A stretch of 64,000 nucleotides of DNA, from contig CAUWJP010000008.1 in the NCBI GenBank assembly GCA_963559135.1, forward strand, positions 29,320-93,319. Reading direction: 5' to 3'. Under the pieces are notes generated by a model. It did no database searches, was not told the origin of the DNA, and saw only the letters and a list, made by a program, of their open reading frames with translations. The translations under genes and the position numbers were made by a program. Below, piece after piece: positions 15,806-24,533 of the stretch. The stretch comes from Sellimonas sp963559135 (lineage in GTDB: Bacteria; Bacillota; Clostridia; Lachnospirales; Lachnospiraceae). Each line of letters starts with the position of its first letter. The stretch's first letter is position 1.

Positions 15806-18052
15806 TTACTTTTCCTCAACCTTCTTGAGTCTCGCGAATGCCGCAAACATTTTTTTCACTCCAACCGTGTCGAACTCTACCGTTACTTCGTAGTCTCTGC
15901 CGCCTTCTGTAATCGCTGTCACAAGTCCTTCACCGAACTTCATATGACGGACACGGTCTCCCACATCATAGCCTGGCCCTTCGCCGGAAGCCACTTTAAA
16001 CTGCTGTACTGGCTTTTTAATACCGAATGCCTGAGAATGGAAAGCTGCTTTTGCCTTGGCATAGGTCTGGTTTCTTGCAATCTCCATCTGCGGTTTTTCC
16101 TTGTGCAGTTCTTGGTGTCCAGCCAAGAGTTCTTCCGGAATCTCTCGTAAAAACCGGGATGATTTGTTGTACTGGGTCTCGCCCCGTACCATCCTTCTTC
16201 TTGCACAGGTCAACGTCAGCTCTTTCATGGCTCTTGTAATGCCGACATAACAGAGACGTCTCTCCTCTTCCAGTTCCATCGGATCATCTGCTGTAATGGT
16301 CATATAGCTTGGAAAAAGCCCATCCTCCATGCCTGCCAGAAAGACATACGGGAATTCTAGTCCTTTTGCGCTGTGGAGAGTCATCAGAACAACATAATCG
16401 CTCTCCTCATCCAGATTATCGATGTCAGCCACCAGTGCCACTTCTTCCAGAAATCCGGACAGCGTCGGCTGTTCTCCGGTCTGCTCGCAGGATTCCTCGT
16501 AGGAGGCCACCTTACTTTTTAATTCTTCTACGTTTTCGATCCGACTTTCAGCATCTTCCATATCAATCTCTTCGAGATAACTTTCATAATCCAGTGTCTC
16601 GATAATATCATTTAACAGGGCAAGCGGTGTCATCCGTCCTGCTTTCTCTTTGAAATACTCAATCAGTGCAGTAAAAGATTCCAGACGTGAAACGGCTCGT
16701 CCGATATTCGGGATCAGATCCGCTGCCCGAAGGGCCTCATAAAATCCAATTTCTTTCTGGATAGCGTATTCCTGCACCCGGTTGATGGAAGTCAACCCGA
16801 TTCCCCGTTTTGGCACATTAATAATTCTACGTACCGCCAGATCATCCCGACCATTTTCGATGGTACGAAGATATGCAAGCAGATCCTTAATTTCCCGTCT
16901 TGCATAGAAGTTGACGCCTCCGATCACCTTATATGGAATGTTGGTAGAGACAAAGCGTTCTTCAAACATACGGGACTGTGCGTTGGTCCGGTACAAAACG
17001 GCACATTCATTATAGGCAGCGCCTTCTTCTTTTACTTTCTTCTGAATGGCTCCCGCAATATAATCCGCTTCATCGTAAGCATTGTCAAACTGACGGCAGA
17101 CCAACTTCTCTCCTTTCGGATTCTCGGTCCAAAGTGTCTTATCCTTCCGACCATGATTGTTACGGATCACGGCATTTGCTGCATTCAGGATGGTGGACGT
17201 GGAACGGTAATTCTGCTCCAGCTTGATTACTACTGCATCCGGGAACTCTTCTTCAAAGTTAAGGATGTTTTTGATATTAGCTCCCCGGAACTTGTAGATA
17301 GACTGGTCGTCATCCCCTACCACACACAGATTCCGATATTTGGATGACAGAATCTGGATCAGGCGGAACTGCACTGTGTTCGTATCCTGATACTCATCCA
17401 CCATAATATAACGGAATCGCTCCTGATAATACTCCAATACATCCGCTTGCGTCTGGAACAGCTGCACTGTTTTCACGAGCAGATCGTCAAAGTCCAGTGC
17501 ATTATTGGCACGGAGCTGCTTTTCATATTCCGCATAGACTTCGGCAATCTTCTTTCTGGAAAAATCACCCTCTGCCTCAAGACGGTACTCTTCAGGGCCG
17601 ATCATCTCATTCTTTGCGGAAGAAATCGCTGATAAAAGTGCCCGCTCTTTGTACATCTTTGTATCGATCTGAAGATAACGGCATACTTCCTTCATCAGCG
17701 ACTTCTGATCATCCGTATCGTAAATCGTAAAATTCGTATCGTATCCGAGCCGGTCAATAAATCGTCTCAAAATGCGCACACAGGCAGAATGAAACGTGCT
17801 GACCCAGATGCTCTCAGATCCAAATCCTACCAACTGATCCACGCGTTCCCGCATTTCTCCTGCGGCTTTATTGGTAAATGTAATGGCGAGAATATTCCAC
17901 GGGTTCACCCCTTTTTCCTCGATCAGATAGGCAATCCGGTGTGTCAGCACTCTCGTCTTTCCTGATCCGGCTCCCGCCAGAATCAGAACCGGTCCTTCAG
18001 TCTGATAGACCGCTTCTTTCTGCATATCATTCAATGAATCATAAATACTCAT
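15806..18052 (-). CDS. pcrA: ATP-dependent DNA helicase PcrA (UvrD family)
   Basis: 748 residues, normal PcrA length. Superfamily 1 motifs: Walker A AGAGSGKT at 26-33, TFTNKAAGEM, VDEYQDTN (DExx box) near 217, GDDDQSIYKFRGA, LEQNYRS, LMTLHSAKGLEF, and VGITRA. The C-terminus (GDRVRHMKFGEGLV) is the Tudor-like RNA-polymerase-contacting domain. 3'-5' translocase in nucleotide excision repair, transcription-coupled repair and rolling-circle replication. Monocistronic with its own promoter. Confidence 0.97.
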   Translation of the reverse strand: MSIYDSLNDMQKEAVYQTEGPVLILAGAGSGKTRVLTHRIAYLIEEKGVNPWNILAITFTNKAAGEMRERVDQLVGFGSESIWVSTFHSACVRILRRFIDRLGYDTNFTIYDTDDQKSLMKEVCRYLQIDTKMYKERALLSAISSAKNEMIGPEEYRLEAEGDFSRKKIAEVYAEYEKQLRANNALDFDDLLVKTVQLFQTQADVLEYYQERFRYIMVDEYQDTNTVQFRLIQILSSKYRNLCVVGDDDQSIYKFRGANIKNILNFEEEFPDAVVIKLEQNYRSTSTILNAANAVIRNNHGRKDKTLWTENPKGEKLVCRQFDNAYDEADYIAGAIQKKVKEEGAAYNECAVLYRTNAQSRMFEERFVSTNIPYKVIGGVNFYARREIKDLLAYLRTIENGRDDLAVRRIINVPKRGIGLTSINRVQEYAIQKEIGFYEALRAADLIPNIGRAVSRLESFTALIEYFKEKAGRMTPLALLNDIIETLDYESYLEEIDMEDAESRIENVEELKSKVASYEESCEQTGEQPTLSGFLEEVALVADIDNLDEESDYVVLMTLHSAKGLEFPYVFLAGMEDGLFPSYMTITADDPMELEEERRLCYVGITRAMKELTLTCARRRMVRGETQYNKSSRFLREIPEELLAGHQELHKEKPQMEIARNQTYAKAKAAFHSQAFGIKKPVQQFKVASGEGPGYDVGDRVRHMKFGEGLVTAITEGGRDYEVTVEFDTVGVKKMFAAFARLKKVEEK

Positions 18053-18088
18053 TTTCTTTGTACTCCCATCTCTGTTCGTAGTTTAATC

Positions 18089-18118
18089 AGTATACCATAC
18101 ATCTGTTCGATATTTCAA
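18089..18118 (-). promoter_or_regulatory. pcrA promoter
   Basis: Minus strand TTGAAA, 18 bases, TATACT; divergent from the DUF1836 promoter. Confidence 0.6.
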
Positions 18119-18159
18119 GATATTGGGAGATTCTTCTGATCCTACTTTTCACAAAAAAC

Positions 18160-18188
18160 TTGCCATCTAGTTTTTAAAACTATATAAT
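18160..18188 (+). promoter_or_regulatory. Promoter of DUF1836 gene
   Basis: TTGCCA, 17 bases, TATAAT. Confidence 0.65.
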
Positions 18189-18225
18189 GTACATATGAAG
18201 TTTTGACATGAGGGGTTTTGACGTT

Positions 18226-18828
18226 ATGACGATTGATACAAATAATTTATTAAACAGCATTTTAGAGAGCCTTTCCAGAATCGATTATATCCATCCGGGT
18301 GAAATTCCGAATATTGATTTATATATGGACCAGGTTACGACATTTATGGATACACAGCTAAGTTCCACAAAACGGTACGAACAGGACAAGATTCTTACAA
18401 AAACAATGATTAATAATTATGCCAAGAATCATCTCCTTCCGCCTCCGGTGAAGAAGAAATATTCAAAAGAGCACCTTCTTGTCCTGATTTTTATCTATTA
18501 TTTTAAGAATCTGCTCTCGATCCACGATATTGAACTGCTCTTGAAGCCTCTGACTGAGAAGTATTTCCAGAAGACAGACGATTTCGACCTGTCTGCAGTA
18601 TACAAAGAGGTTTGCCATCTGGAAAAGAGCCGGATCACTTCGGTCCAGGAGGATATTAAAAATCTCTGGGATGAATCTTCCCATACTTATCAGGATGCAC
18701 CGAAGGAGGATCAGGAATATCTTCAGCTGTTTGCATTTATCTGCTCGCTGAGCTTTGATGTCTACATCAAAAAGACAATCATAGAAAAACTGATTGATTC
18801 TTTCTCCAATGAGGGAACGGATAAATAA
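18226..18828 (+). CDS. DUF1836-family protein, 200 aa
   Basis: ATG 18226 follows GAGGGG at 11 bases; an ATG six codons earlier lacks an SD. The middle (MINNYAKNHLLPPPVKKKYSKEHLLVLIFIYYFKNLLS) has the HTH-like DUF1836 signature known from Bacillus YkrK. The family is thought to be a regulator of unknown target. Cytoplasmic, no membrane segments. Confidence 0.85.
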   Translation: MTIDTNNLLNSILESLSRIDYIHPGEIPNIDLYMDQVTTFMDTQLSSTKRYEQDKILTKTMINNYAKNHLLPPPVKKKYSKEHLLVLIFIYYFKNLLSIHDIELLLKPLTEKYFQKTDDFDLSAVYKEVCHLEKSRITSVQEDIKNLWDESSHTYQDAPKEDQEYLQLFAFICSLSFDVYIKKTIIEKLIDSFSNEGTDK

Positions 18829-18834
18829 AAGAAC

Positions 18835-18871
18835 AAGACGCTGAGGCCATCAATGAGGCTTTCAGCGTCTT
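18835..18871. terminator. Bidirectional terminator between convergent genes
   Basis: Ten-base-pair stem AAGACGCTGA with TCAGCGTCTT; short T-tracts on either side. Confidence 0.6.
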
Positions 18872-18876
18872 TATGA

Positions 18877-19170
18877 TTACTCTTTGTTTTCAATTCTATC
18901 AAATACCATATCGTACCCGTCGTTACCGTAATTCAGAGAACGGTTTACACGGCTGATTGTCGCAGTTGATGCTCCGGTCTTCTCTGCAATCTCCAGATAC
19001 GTCTTCTGCTCACGCAGCATTTTTGCCACCTCAAATCTCTGGGATAAAGACAAGAGTTCATTAATGGTACAGATGTCTTCAAAGAAAATATAACATTCTT
19101 CCTTATTCTTCAGGCTGAGAATCCCTTCAAACAGATTGTCCACAGCCTCTGTCTTAATTTTCCTACTCAT
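18877..19170 (-). CDS. YerC/YecD family TrpR-like transcriptional regulator
   Basis: 97 residues with the TrpR-fold HTH: LSLSQRFEVAKMLREQKTYLEIAEKTGASTATISRVNRSL, as in Bacillus YerC. Binds DNA, ligand and target unknown. The preceding segment IFFEDICTINEL is a family hallmark. Own promoter. Confidence 0.9.
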   Translation of the reverse strand: MSRKIKTEAVDNLFEGILSLKNKEECYIFFEDICTINELLSLSQRFEVAKMLREQKTYLEIAEKTGASTATISRVNRSLNYGNDGYDMVFDRIENKE

Positions 19171-19218
19171 ATCTACCCTCCATATCTTGTTCGTCGGGCA
19201 ATGTTTCTGCCGAGTACT

Positions 19219-19247
19219 ATTTTAACACACTAAACTCATAAAGTCCA
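19219..19247 (-). promoter_or_regulatory. Promoter of yerC-like gene
   Basis: Minus strand TGGACT, 17 bases, TAAAAT. Confidence 0.5.
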
Positions 19248-19257
19248 GCAGTTGTTA

Positions 19258-19974
19258 TTATTTCCGTTTTATAAGACTGTAAAATTTTTCATAAGACGTT
19301 GTAGCGATCAAGTCTTCCGGGAAATCTGTCTCCTGAAGAATTTTTTCGATACAGCCAAACTCTCCGGCATCTACGTCGATATGTGCATCACTGCCTGTTG
19401 TAATATAAACGCCCTCTTTTTTACAGAGTTCCAGAATTTCTTTTGCGTTGTCCTCGGTATTCACGCGAAATCCACCCGGACGCAGAGAAGAATTATTCAT
19501 CTCCAAAAGCGTATTCGTCTCCTTCGCTCCTCTGACCAGTTTTTCGTAGTCAATCGGAAAACGGCCGTCATCCGGATGTCCGATAATATGAATATACGGA
19601 TTTTTCATCACATTGAGGTATGCTTGTGTATTCAGTTCTTTGGTGCGGCTATCCCCATAGCACGGCCCGTGGATGCTCGCAATGGCAAGATCCATCGACT
19701 TTAAGACACCTGTCGGAAGATCTACCGTGCCGTACTCGTCCATGATATTCAATTCCACTCCCATCAGAATATGGAGCCCGTCTGCTTCTCTTGGTACAAC
19801 TGCATAATTCTGGAAATAAAATTCATGGCACGCTCCAGGCATTTCTGGTGCGTGCTCGGTCAAAGCGATTGCCTCCAGGCCTCTGTTTTTCGCAGCCTGA
19901 ATCATCTCCATTCTCGTGCTGTAGGCATGCCCACTTACTACAGTATGAGAATGGGAATCTACTAAAATTTTCAA
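19258..19974 (-). CDS. PHP-domain phosphatase, YcdX family
   Basis: 238 residues. PHP metal-binding motifs in order: DSHSH at residue ~6, ALTEHAP, GVELNI, ASIHGPCY, GHPDDGRFP and TGSDAH. This is the trinuclear-metal set of YcdX-type phosphoesterases, substrate unknown. ATG 19974 follows GAAAGAAGGGATC. Confidence 0.9.
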   Translation of the reverse strand: MKILVDSHSHTVVSGHAYSTRMEMIQAAKNRGLEAIALTEHAPEMPGACHEFYFQNYAVVPREADGLHILMGVELNIMDEYGTVDLPTGVLKSMDLAIASIHGPCYGDSRTKELNTQAYLNVMKNPYIHIIGHPDDGRFPIDYEKLVRGAKETNTLLEMNNSSLRPGGFRVNTEDNAKEILELCKKEGVYITTGSDAHIDVDAGEFGCIEKILQETDFPEDLIATTSYEKFYSLIKRK

Positions 19975-20092
19975 AAAGATCCCTTCTTTCCTATCTTTCC
20001 TGCTTTTGATTCAGTTTAACATATTTTCCCATCAAGGACAATGATACATACTTCTTTCATTCTTGTTCATACTTTTAATTGAGGTGATTCAA

Positions 20093-20293
20093 ATGAAAAA
20101 ACATTCTGTTGCAAAGAAAAATAAGCAGATGTCCGATTCCTATGATTATCTGGCCAATTCTGCTTCCGCAAACGACTGCACCGGCCTGATTCCATCGGCC
20201 CCGCAGTCCGAGTCAGAACTGAAGTCCTACGAGGAAGTCTATGCCTATACTGCTCCAAAAATCAAATCCAAAAAGAACTCTGATCCTTCCTGA
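20093..20293 (+). CDS. Small polar protein of unknown function, 66 aa
   Basis: ATG 20093 follows TGAGGTGATTCAA, a good SD; an upstream frame lacks one. The product is basic at both ends (KKHSVAKKNKQ, KIKSKKNSDPS) with a Ser/Ala-rich middle, and looks disordered. Followed by a strong hairpin. I do not recognise a family; coding is supported mainly by SD and placement. Confidence 0.5.
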   Translation: MKKHSVAKKNKQMSDSYDYLANSASANDCTGLIPSAPQSESELKSYEEVYAYTAPKIKSKKNSDPS

Positions 20294-20335
20294 AAAAAGG
20301 TGCCCGCCTACGGCAAGTTTCCGCAGACGGGCACC
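20293..20335. terminator. Terminator between convergent genes
   Basis: GGTGCCCG with CGGGCACC around an internal stem; six Ts follow on the minus strand and a weaker T-tract on the plus strand. Confidence 0.8.
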
Positions 20336-20340
20336 TTCTA

Positions 20341-21279
20341 TTAAAACAACGTCATCTGTCCTGTACAGTATTTCTCCTGCTTTGCAATCCTTATTTCGTC
20401 CTCCGACCGGAGATTTCCGGTTAATAATGGGGATGCTGGATCGTGCTCCCGCATCTTCTTCTGCACAAGTTCCTTATTCTCATTTGCGTAACAATAAATG
20501 CAGCCATTCCCACAGGTATTATACTCTCCGATATCCCTTCCAAGAATACAACTACATCCGTCTCTTTGAGTCTTTTTCTCGCCTGGAATCTGCAATTCCA
20601 TCCCAACCGCATGCTCCAAAATTTCTTTTGTCATACAGCCTGAAACATCAATTCCGTACGATGCAAGTTCTAATCCCTCACAGCAGGTCTGCAGCCGGAT
20701 CTGATACTTTCCGGCAATCTGTGCAAACTCTTTTCCGATACAAAGACGTTCTTCTTTGCGGACTGGCCGGACTCCAGGAAAATTCTGCTTCGTTTTTGCA
20801 TACAGATCAATAAAGCTGATAACGCACTGATCAGTATATCCGCTTAAATATGCACACATCATTCCAAACGCCTTCACATGAAAAGACAGGCTGTATCGGT
20901 CTGACAGAAAAATCGGATCATAGCGCCAGCTGACAGCCCGTTTCCCGACCTTTTTGGAAAGTACACGGAAAGCTTCCAGTACTCTTCTCTTGTCCGGTAC
21001 ATGCGGCTCGATCTCTTTTCCGTAGGGTGTAATCGTCACAAACCAGAACTGCGGAAATTCCGAAATCTCATTGAGTCTTCCAAGCATTGGCTCCGGATTC
21101 TTTGTGCAAAAAGCAAGACAGTCTACCACATCCGGTGTCAGACGGTATCGTGTGACCTGCTGTGGGTAGTATGGATTTCTCACAAGCACGTACTTTTCCC
21201 GAATTCTCCGAAAAAACCACTCACTGTAACAGGCAGGAATATCTGTCCGCATTCCGGTATTGATAATCACAGTTTCCAC
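20341..21279 (-). CDS. DUF1848-family protein, 312 aa
   Basis: N-terminal DIPACYSEWFFRRI and VRNPYYPQQV, middle FWFVTITPYG, and a C-terminal cysteine cluster near CSCILGRDIGEYNTCGNGCIYCYAN. This is the DUF1848 pattern; the cysteines probably hold an iron-sulfur cluster, perhaps radical-SAM-like. Reaction unknown. Confidence 0.85.
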   Translation of the reverse strand: METVIINTGMRTDIPACYSEWFFRRIREKYVLVRNPYYPQQVTRYRLTPDVVDCLAFCTKNPEPMLGRLNEISEFPQFWFVTITPYGKEIEPHVPDKRRVLEAFRVLSKKVGKRAVSWRYDPIFLSDRYSLSFHVKAFGMMCAYLSGYTDQCVISFIDLYAKTKQNFPGVRPVRKEERLCIGKEFAQIAGKYQIRLQTCCEGLELASYGIDVSGCMTKEILEHAVGMELQIPGEKKTQRDGCSCILGRDIGEYNTCGNGCIYCYANENKELVQKKMREHDPASPLLTGNLRSEDEIRIAKQEKYCTGQMTLF

Positions 21280-21322
21280 ATCCTTTCCGCTTTCTTCACG
21301 GCCGGCTTTTGAGATGCTTTTC

Positions 21323-22003
21323 TCAGGAAAGTGTAAATGCTTCTTCTGCGCCTGTCGTATCGATCAGTGCAGTTATAAGAGCATCGATATCCTCACTTGG
21401 GATCTCCCATACATTTTCCTTCTCACTTTCCTGCACATGCACGGTAATAGTTGTTTTTTTATCATACTGCGGATTTTCCAGTGCAGTGTTGAGGCATTCA
21501 TAAAGCATTTCTCCCGCAGCCTCTGTCATCTCTTCATCGGTAGGCGCCGCCTGGTTATTCAGAATATTGTTCTGGACCTGTGTCAGATATTCCTGCAGTT
21601 TCTGCTGGATCTGCTCTTCCACATCGCCAAACATAATAATCGGTTCTACTTCCACACCAACTTCAAAACTTCCGTCTTTCTGCTCTTTTGCTTCCTGCAC
21701 GGTATATTTTGTCTTTTTCATCAGGTTCAGAACATAGGTCCGGTATTTTTCCGTCAGCTCGTCCGAAAATCCAAGGGAATCAAACTCCTGCATGTAGGAA
21801 TCAATCGCCGCTTCATACTGCTTTTTCGCCTCTTCTTCACTGGACTCGGAAATCGCCTCATATGCCTCTGTCTCCCCCCGTGTCACCAAATCGAGAACGG
21901 CCTGTGTATATCCTGTCGCATCAAACGGTTGCCGGCATCCTGTCAGCAAAATGAGTGTTGCTGCCAGAACAAAAACAACTGTTTTCTTTACATACTGTTT
22001 CAT
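21323..22003 (-). CDS. Lipoprotein, 226 aa, unknown function
   Basis: Signal peptide with lipobox LLTGC at residue ~19-23; the mature part is Glu/Gln-rich and helical. Secreted and lipid-anchored. Similar to clostridial DUF5105-like lipoproteins by general pattern, not certain. ATG 22003 follows AAAGGAG. Confidence 0.8.
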   Translation of the reverse strand: MKQYVKKTVVFVLAATLILLTGCRQPFDATGYTQAVLDLVTRGETEAYEAISESSEEEAKKQYEAAIDSYMQEFDSLGFSDELTEKYRTYVLNLMKKTKYTVQEAKEQKDGSFEVGVEVEPIIMFGDVEEQIQQKLQEYLTQVQNNILNNQAAPTDEEMTEAAGEMLYECLNTALENPQYDKKTTITVHVQESEKENVWEIPSEDIDALITALIDTTGAEEAFTLS

Positions 22004-22027
22004 CTTTTTCTCCTTTCAGTTTTTTTC

Positions 22028-22056
22028 AGTATAACATACTTTAGAAAAACTGTCAT
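22028..22056 (-). promoter_or_regulatory. Promoter of the lipoprotein gene
   Basis: Minus strand ATGACA, 17 bases, TATACT. Confidence 0.65.
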
Positions 22057-22062
22057 CCACGC

Positions 22063-22093
22063 ACTCCGGAGAAGGATCTCCGGAGTCTTTTTT
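22063..22093 (+). terminator. Plus-strand-oriented terminator hairpin at the 3' end of the endolysin gene
   Basis: Ten-base-pair stem ACTCCGGAGA with TCTCCGGAGT, four-base loop, and a six-T run on the plus strand only. The flanking genes are on the minus strand, so the T-run points the wrong way for them; it overlaps the endolysin stop codon. Confidence 0.6.
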
Positions 22094-23516
22094 ATACTTT
22101 TCTCATCTCCACTGCTTCCATTCTAAGTGACTGGCCGACTGTCCCAAGAGTGGAAGTTCCGTCCGCCCGGGTCCACTGGGTCCATCCTGTCTCCTGAATG
22201 TGTGCCCGCCACTCGAATTCTCCTTTTAGCCGCAGACATTCCAGACGTTTTTCTTCTCCGGTTGTTCCGATCACGGTATTTTGATTCACTGTTCCGTAGT
22301 CAACCCACCCTTCGTCCTGGATATGTGCCTGTGCCTCGACCTTGCCACAATGTTGACTTTTAATCTGTAGCGCCTCAAGTCGGATAGCGGACCCTGTTGT
22401 TCCGGCTGTCATACCGTCTGCCATCCAGATCGTATCTCCCCTTCCCTGCACATGCGCCAGATAGGCAATATCCGCCACTTTGATTTCTACTGCCTCGATC
22501 TGTAACGACTGTCCCTTTTCACCGGCCCATTGTCCATTGACGCACCATTTGCTCCATCCACGTTTTTTCTGGTGTACACGGTACAGATATACCGTATCGC
22601 CGGATTCAATTTTCAGTGCTTCCAGACGCTTTCCCTGGCCTGTCGTTCCAATGACTGTATCTTTCGTAATATTCTTATACAGCTTATCTCCGATATCCCG
22701 GATATGTACCGTCACATCCATATGGTTTACCGGAGCAATCCGCAAGGCTTCCATCCTCCGACTCTGGCCGGTACTTCCTGCCATAGCTCCGTCACACTGC
22801 CAGTTTACCCATCCTATGCTGCGAAGATGTCCCTGATAGGACACTTCCCCCTTTCGATCTTTCTGTTCCTGAAGCACGCCTGTATTATGAAGAACGGTTC
22901 CGTCCGGATCTGCTGAAGACTGTTCTCCTGTCCGGAACCACGCTTCTGTTTTGCTTCCCGTCAGCCGGTTTAAATCGCAGTTCGGGGTAATCCCCGGACA
23001 ACTTCCTGCACTTGTATACTGATGAAGGTCCACGCCACTGTGACAGGGATATCTGGCACTGTAAGTTCCGTTATTTAAACCATACCTCGATTCCCACCAC
23101 GCACAGCCGGACGGGCGGGATCTGACCAGCTCCTGATATTTACTGTAATCTGCATAGCCAGTATACAGCAGGAACTTCTTTCCGGTGCCGGCAAGATAAC
23201 CCATTGCCTTTTTAACTTCCGAGACCGTATTCCCCGATTCTACATCCAGTGCATAACCAATAAAATTTTTTCCCGTTCTTGCCTTGCAGACCTCTGTCAG
23301 ATAGATGGCCTGAGCCAGTTCATTTCCTTTGCGTATATAGGCATACAGCCAGTATGGAATGGCATTTTCCTCACAGCCCTTGATAAAGGCATCCAGCGTA
23401 GGATCTGTGTAGTCAGTCCCCTCTGTCGCCTTGGAGATCAGGAAAGGACAATTTTTCTTTACAAGGTTCCAGTCCGTGACTGGCCTGTACCGGGAAATAT
23501 CAGCATAGTATTTCAT
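22092..23516 (-). CDS. GH25 lysozyme-like endolysin with ChW repeats, 474 aa
   Basis: Residues 1-190: GH25 fold with YYADISRYRP, SKATEGTDYTDP, WLYAYIRKG, GYALDVESG, and LHQYTSAG. Residues ~215-474: about six ChW (clostridial hydrophobic-Trp) repeats, pattern GW-x-x-[WY]...G-x-x-G-[TQ]-x-G-x-x-x-R-[ML]-EA[LV]. It hydrolyses the peptidoglycan glycan strand. There is no signal peptide, consistent with holin-dependent release. Gene starts three bases after the holin stop. Confidence 0.9.
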   Translation of the reverse strand: MKYYADISRYRPVTDWNLVKKNCPFLISKATEGTDYTDPTLDAFIKGCEENAIPYWLYAYIRKGNELAQAIYLTEVCKARTGKNFIGYALDVESGNTVSEVKKAMGYLAGTGKKFLLYTGYADYSKYQELVRSRPSGCAWWESRYGLNNGTYSARYPCHSGVDLHQYTSAGSCPGITPNCDLNRLTGSKTEAWFRTGEQSSADPDGTVLHNTGVLQEQKDRKGEVSYQGHLRSIGWVNWQCDGAMAGSTGQSRRMEALRIAPVNHMDVTVHIRDIGDKLYKNITKDTVIGTTGQGKRLEALKIESGDTVYLYRVHQKKRGWSKWCVNGQWAGEKGQSLQIEAVEIKVADIAYLAHVQGRGDTIWMADGMTAGTTGSAIRLEALQIKSQHCGKVEAQAHIQDEGWVDYGTVNQNTVIGTTGEEKRLECLRLKGEFEWRAHIQETGWTQWTRADGTSTLGTVGQSLRMEAVEMRKV

Positions 23517-23519
23517 GCC

Positions 23520-23813
23520 CTATTCCTCCTTTTTCAACTGCTTGAAAATCTGATTAACATAAGTACTTGCCCCTGCGGCAAGGATTCCCTGTACGACAGC
23601 CGTAAATACTGCCATCGCTATCTCCTGTTCCGAATCCACCGGACAGTTTGCAAAAACCCAGACGCTGCACAGTACAATGCCCGCAATTCCAAGAACTACA
23701 GGAATCCATTTGTCTTTTATCATGGTTGTTTTCTTCAAGCTGATTCCTAAAACGTAAAGTACCACCGCGACTACGACCAGCTCCGGTTTGATGTAATCTG
23801 TAATTAGTTCCAT
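23520..23813 (-). CDS. Phage-type holin, 97 aa
   Basis: ATG 23813 follows AAAGGTGGAAG. Three hydrophobic stretches: residues ~8-25 (PELVVVAVVLYVLGIS), ~38-55 (VVLGIAGIVLCSVWVFA), and ~66-85, then a basic tail FKQLKKEE. Typical of clostridial phage holins. Paired with the endolysin as a lysis cassette, with no other phage genes near. Confidence 0.8.
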   Translation of the reverse strand: MELITDYIKPELVVVAVVLYVLGISLKKTTMIKDKWIPVVLGIAGIVLCSVWVFANCPVDSEQEIAMAVFTAVVQGILAAGASTYVNQIFKQLKKEE

Positions 23814-23955
23814 CTTCTTCCACCTTTTCTTTTTTTCCGGGAGTTCTCTTTTCCTCCTCACTCTAATTTATGTAAAGATTTTCATTTCGGAACAGGGAGT
23901 CCTTTGATTTTCCCGTCCATATTTCCAAAAAAGACAGTGCTTTTTCCCTTAATTA

Positions 23956-23990
23956 TTGACCTTTGACACACTTTTGTGTTAGCATAAAGA
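23956..23990 (+). promoter_or_regulatory. ptsH promoter region
   Basis: TTGACC with TAGCAT at 18 bases, or TTGACA with TAAAGA at 16. An inverted CACA-CTTT-TGTG lies between them. The transcript would have a leader of about 105 bases. Confidence 0.5.
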
Positions 23991-24043
23991 CAGGTGCTGA
24001 CAGTATGTACAAAGACCGAATGGATGTACCCTTCCAGGGCAGT

Positions 24044-24055
24044 GCATTCGAATGC
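24044..24055. repeat. 12-bp perfect palindrome in ptsH leader
   Basis: GCATTCGAATGC, within a region that can also pair TGCTG with CAGCA; may form a leader hairpin 46 bases before the ptsH start. Confidence 0.5.
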
Positions 24056-24100
24056 GGCAGCACTTCGATGGAAGTAAATCAAGAAAAGGAGAAACAGACA

Positions 24101-24358
24101 ATGAAAGAATTCACTTATGTAATCACTGATCCAGAAGGAATCCACGCAAGACCGGCAGGAATGCTTGTAAAAGCTGCAGCTGGATTCAAAAGTGACATTA
24201 AGATTGAAAAAGATGGAAAAGCTGCAAATGCAAAGACTATCTTCGGTGTAATGGGACTTGGCGTTAAAAAAGACATGGAAGTGAAAGTGACAGCTGAAGG
24301 TGAAGACGAAAATGAGGCAGTTGAAACACTTCAGAAATTCTTCAGTGAAAATTTATAG
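24101..24358 (+). CDS. ptsH: Phosphocarrier protein HPr with Thr at position 46
   Basis: 85 residues; ATG follows AAAAGGAGAAACAGACA. Active-site His15 in GIHARPAG, phosphorylated by enzyme I in the phosphotransferase system. The site of HPr kinase in Gram-positive relatives (KSIMGVMS, Ser46) is KTIFGVMG here, so Thr46 replaces Ser46. No ptsI follows; the gene is monocistronic with terminator. Confidence 0.93.
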   Translation: MKEFTYVITDPEGIHARPAGMLVKAAAGFKSDIKIEKDGKAANAKTIFGVMGLGVKKDMEVKVTAEGEDENEAVETLQKFFSENL

Positions 24359-24391
24359 ATTCCAGTACACAGGAAAATAAATGGACATGTA

Positions 24392-24435
24392 AAGGGAAAG
24401 GTAACCGGAAAACCGGAAGCCTTTCCCTTACATTT
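24392..24435 (+). terminator. Terminator of ptsH
   Basis: AAGGGAAAGG with CCTTTCCCTT, and an internal CCGG stem; followed by a T-rich tail. Confidence 0.75.
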
Positions 24436-24450
24436 TATTCAATAAAATGC

Positions 24451-24479
24451 TTGATTTTTGTCGAAAATATGGGTACAAT
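24451..24479 (+). promoter_or_regulatory. Promoter of formate/nitrite-family transporter
   Basis: TTGATT, 17 bases, TACAAT. Confidence 0.6.
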
Positions 24480-24533
24480 TTCTGCGATACATAGTATCTT
24501 TATGACAAGATTAAGAAGTGATGAGGAGTAAAT

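Noticed and set aside
21260..22126. 288-codon plus-strand frame
   Set aside because: Antisense to the lipoprotein and DUF1848 gene start; composition of a shadow frame.
23882..24145. 87-codon minus frame opposite the ptsH start
   Set aside because: Antisense to ptsH and its leader; no support.
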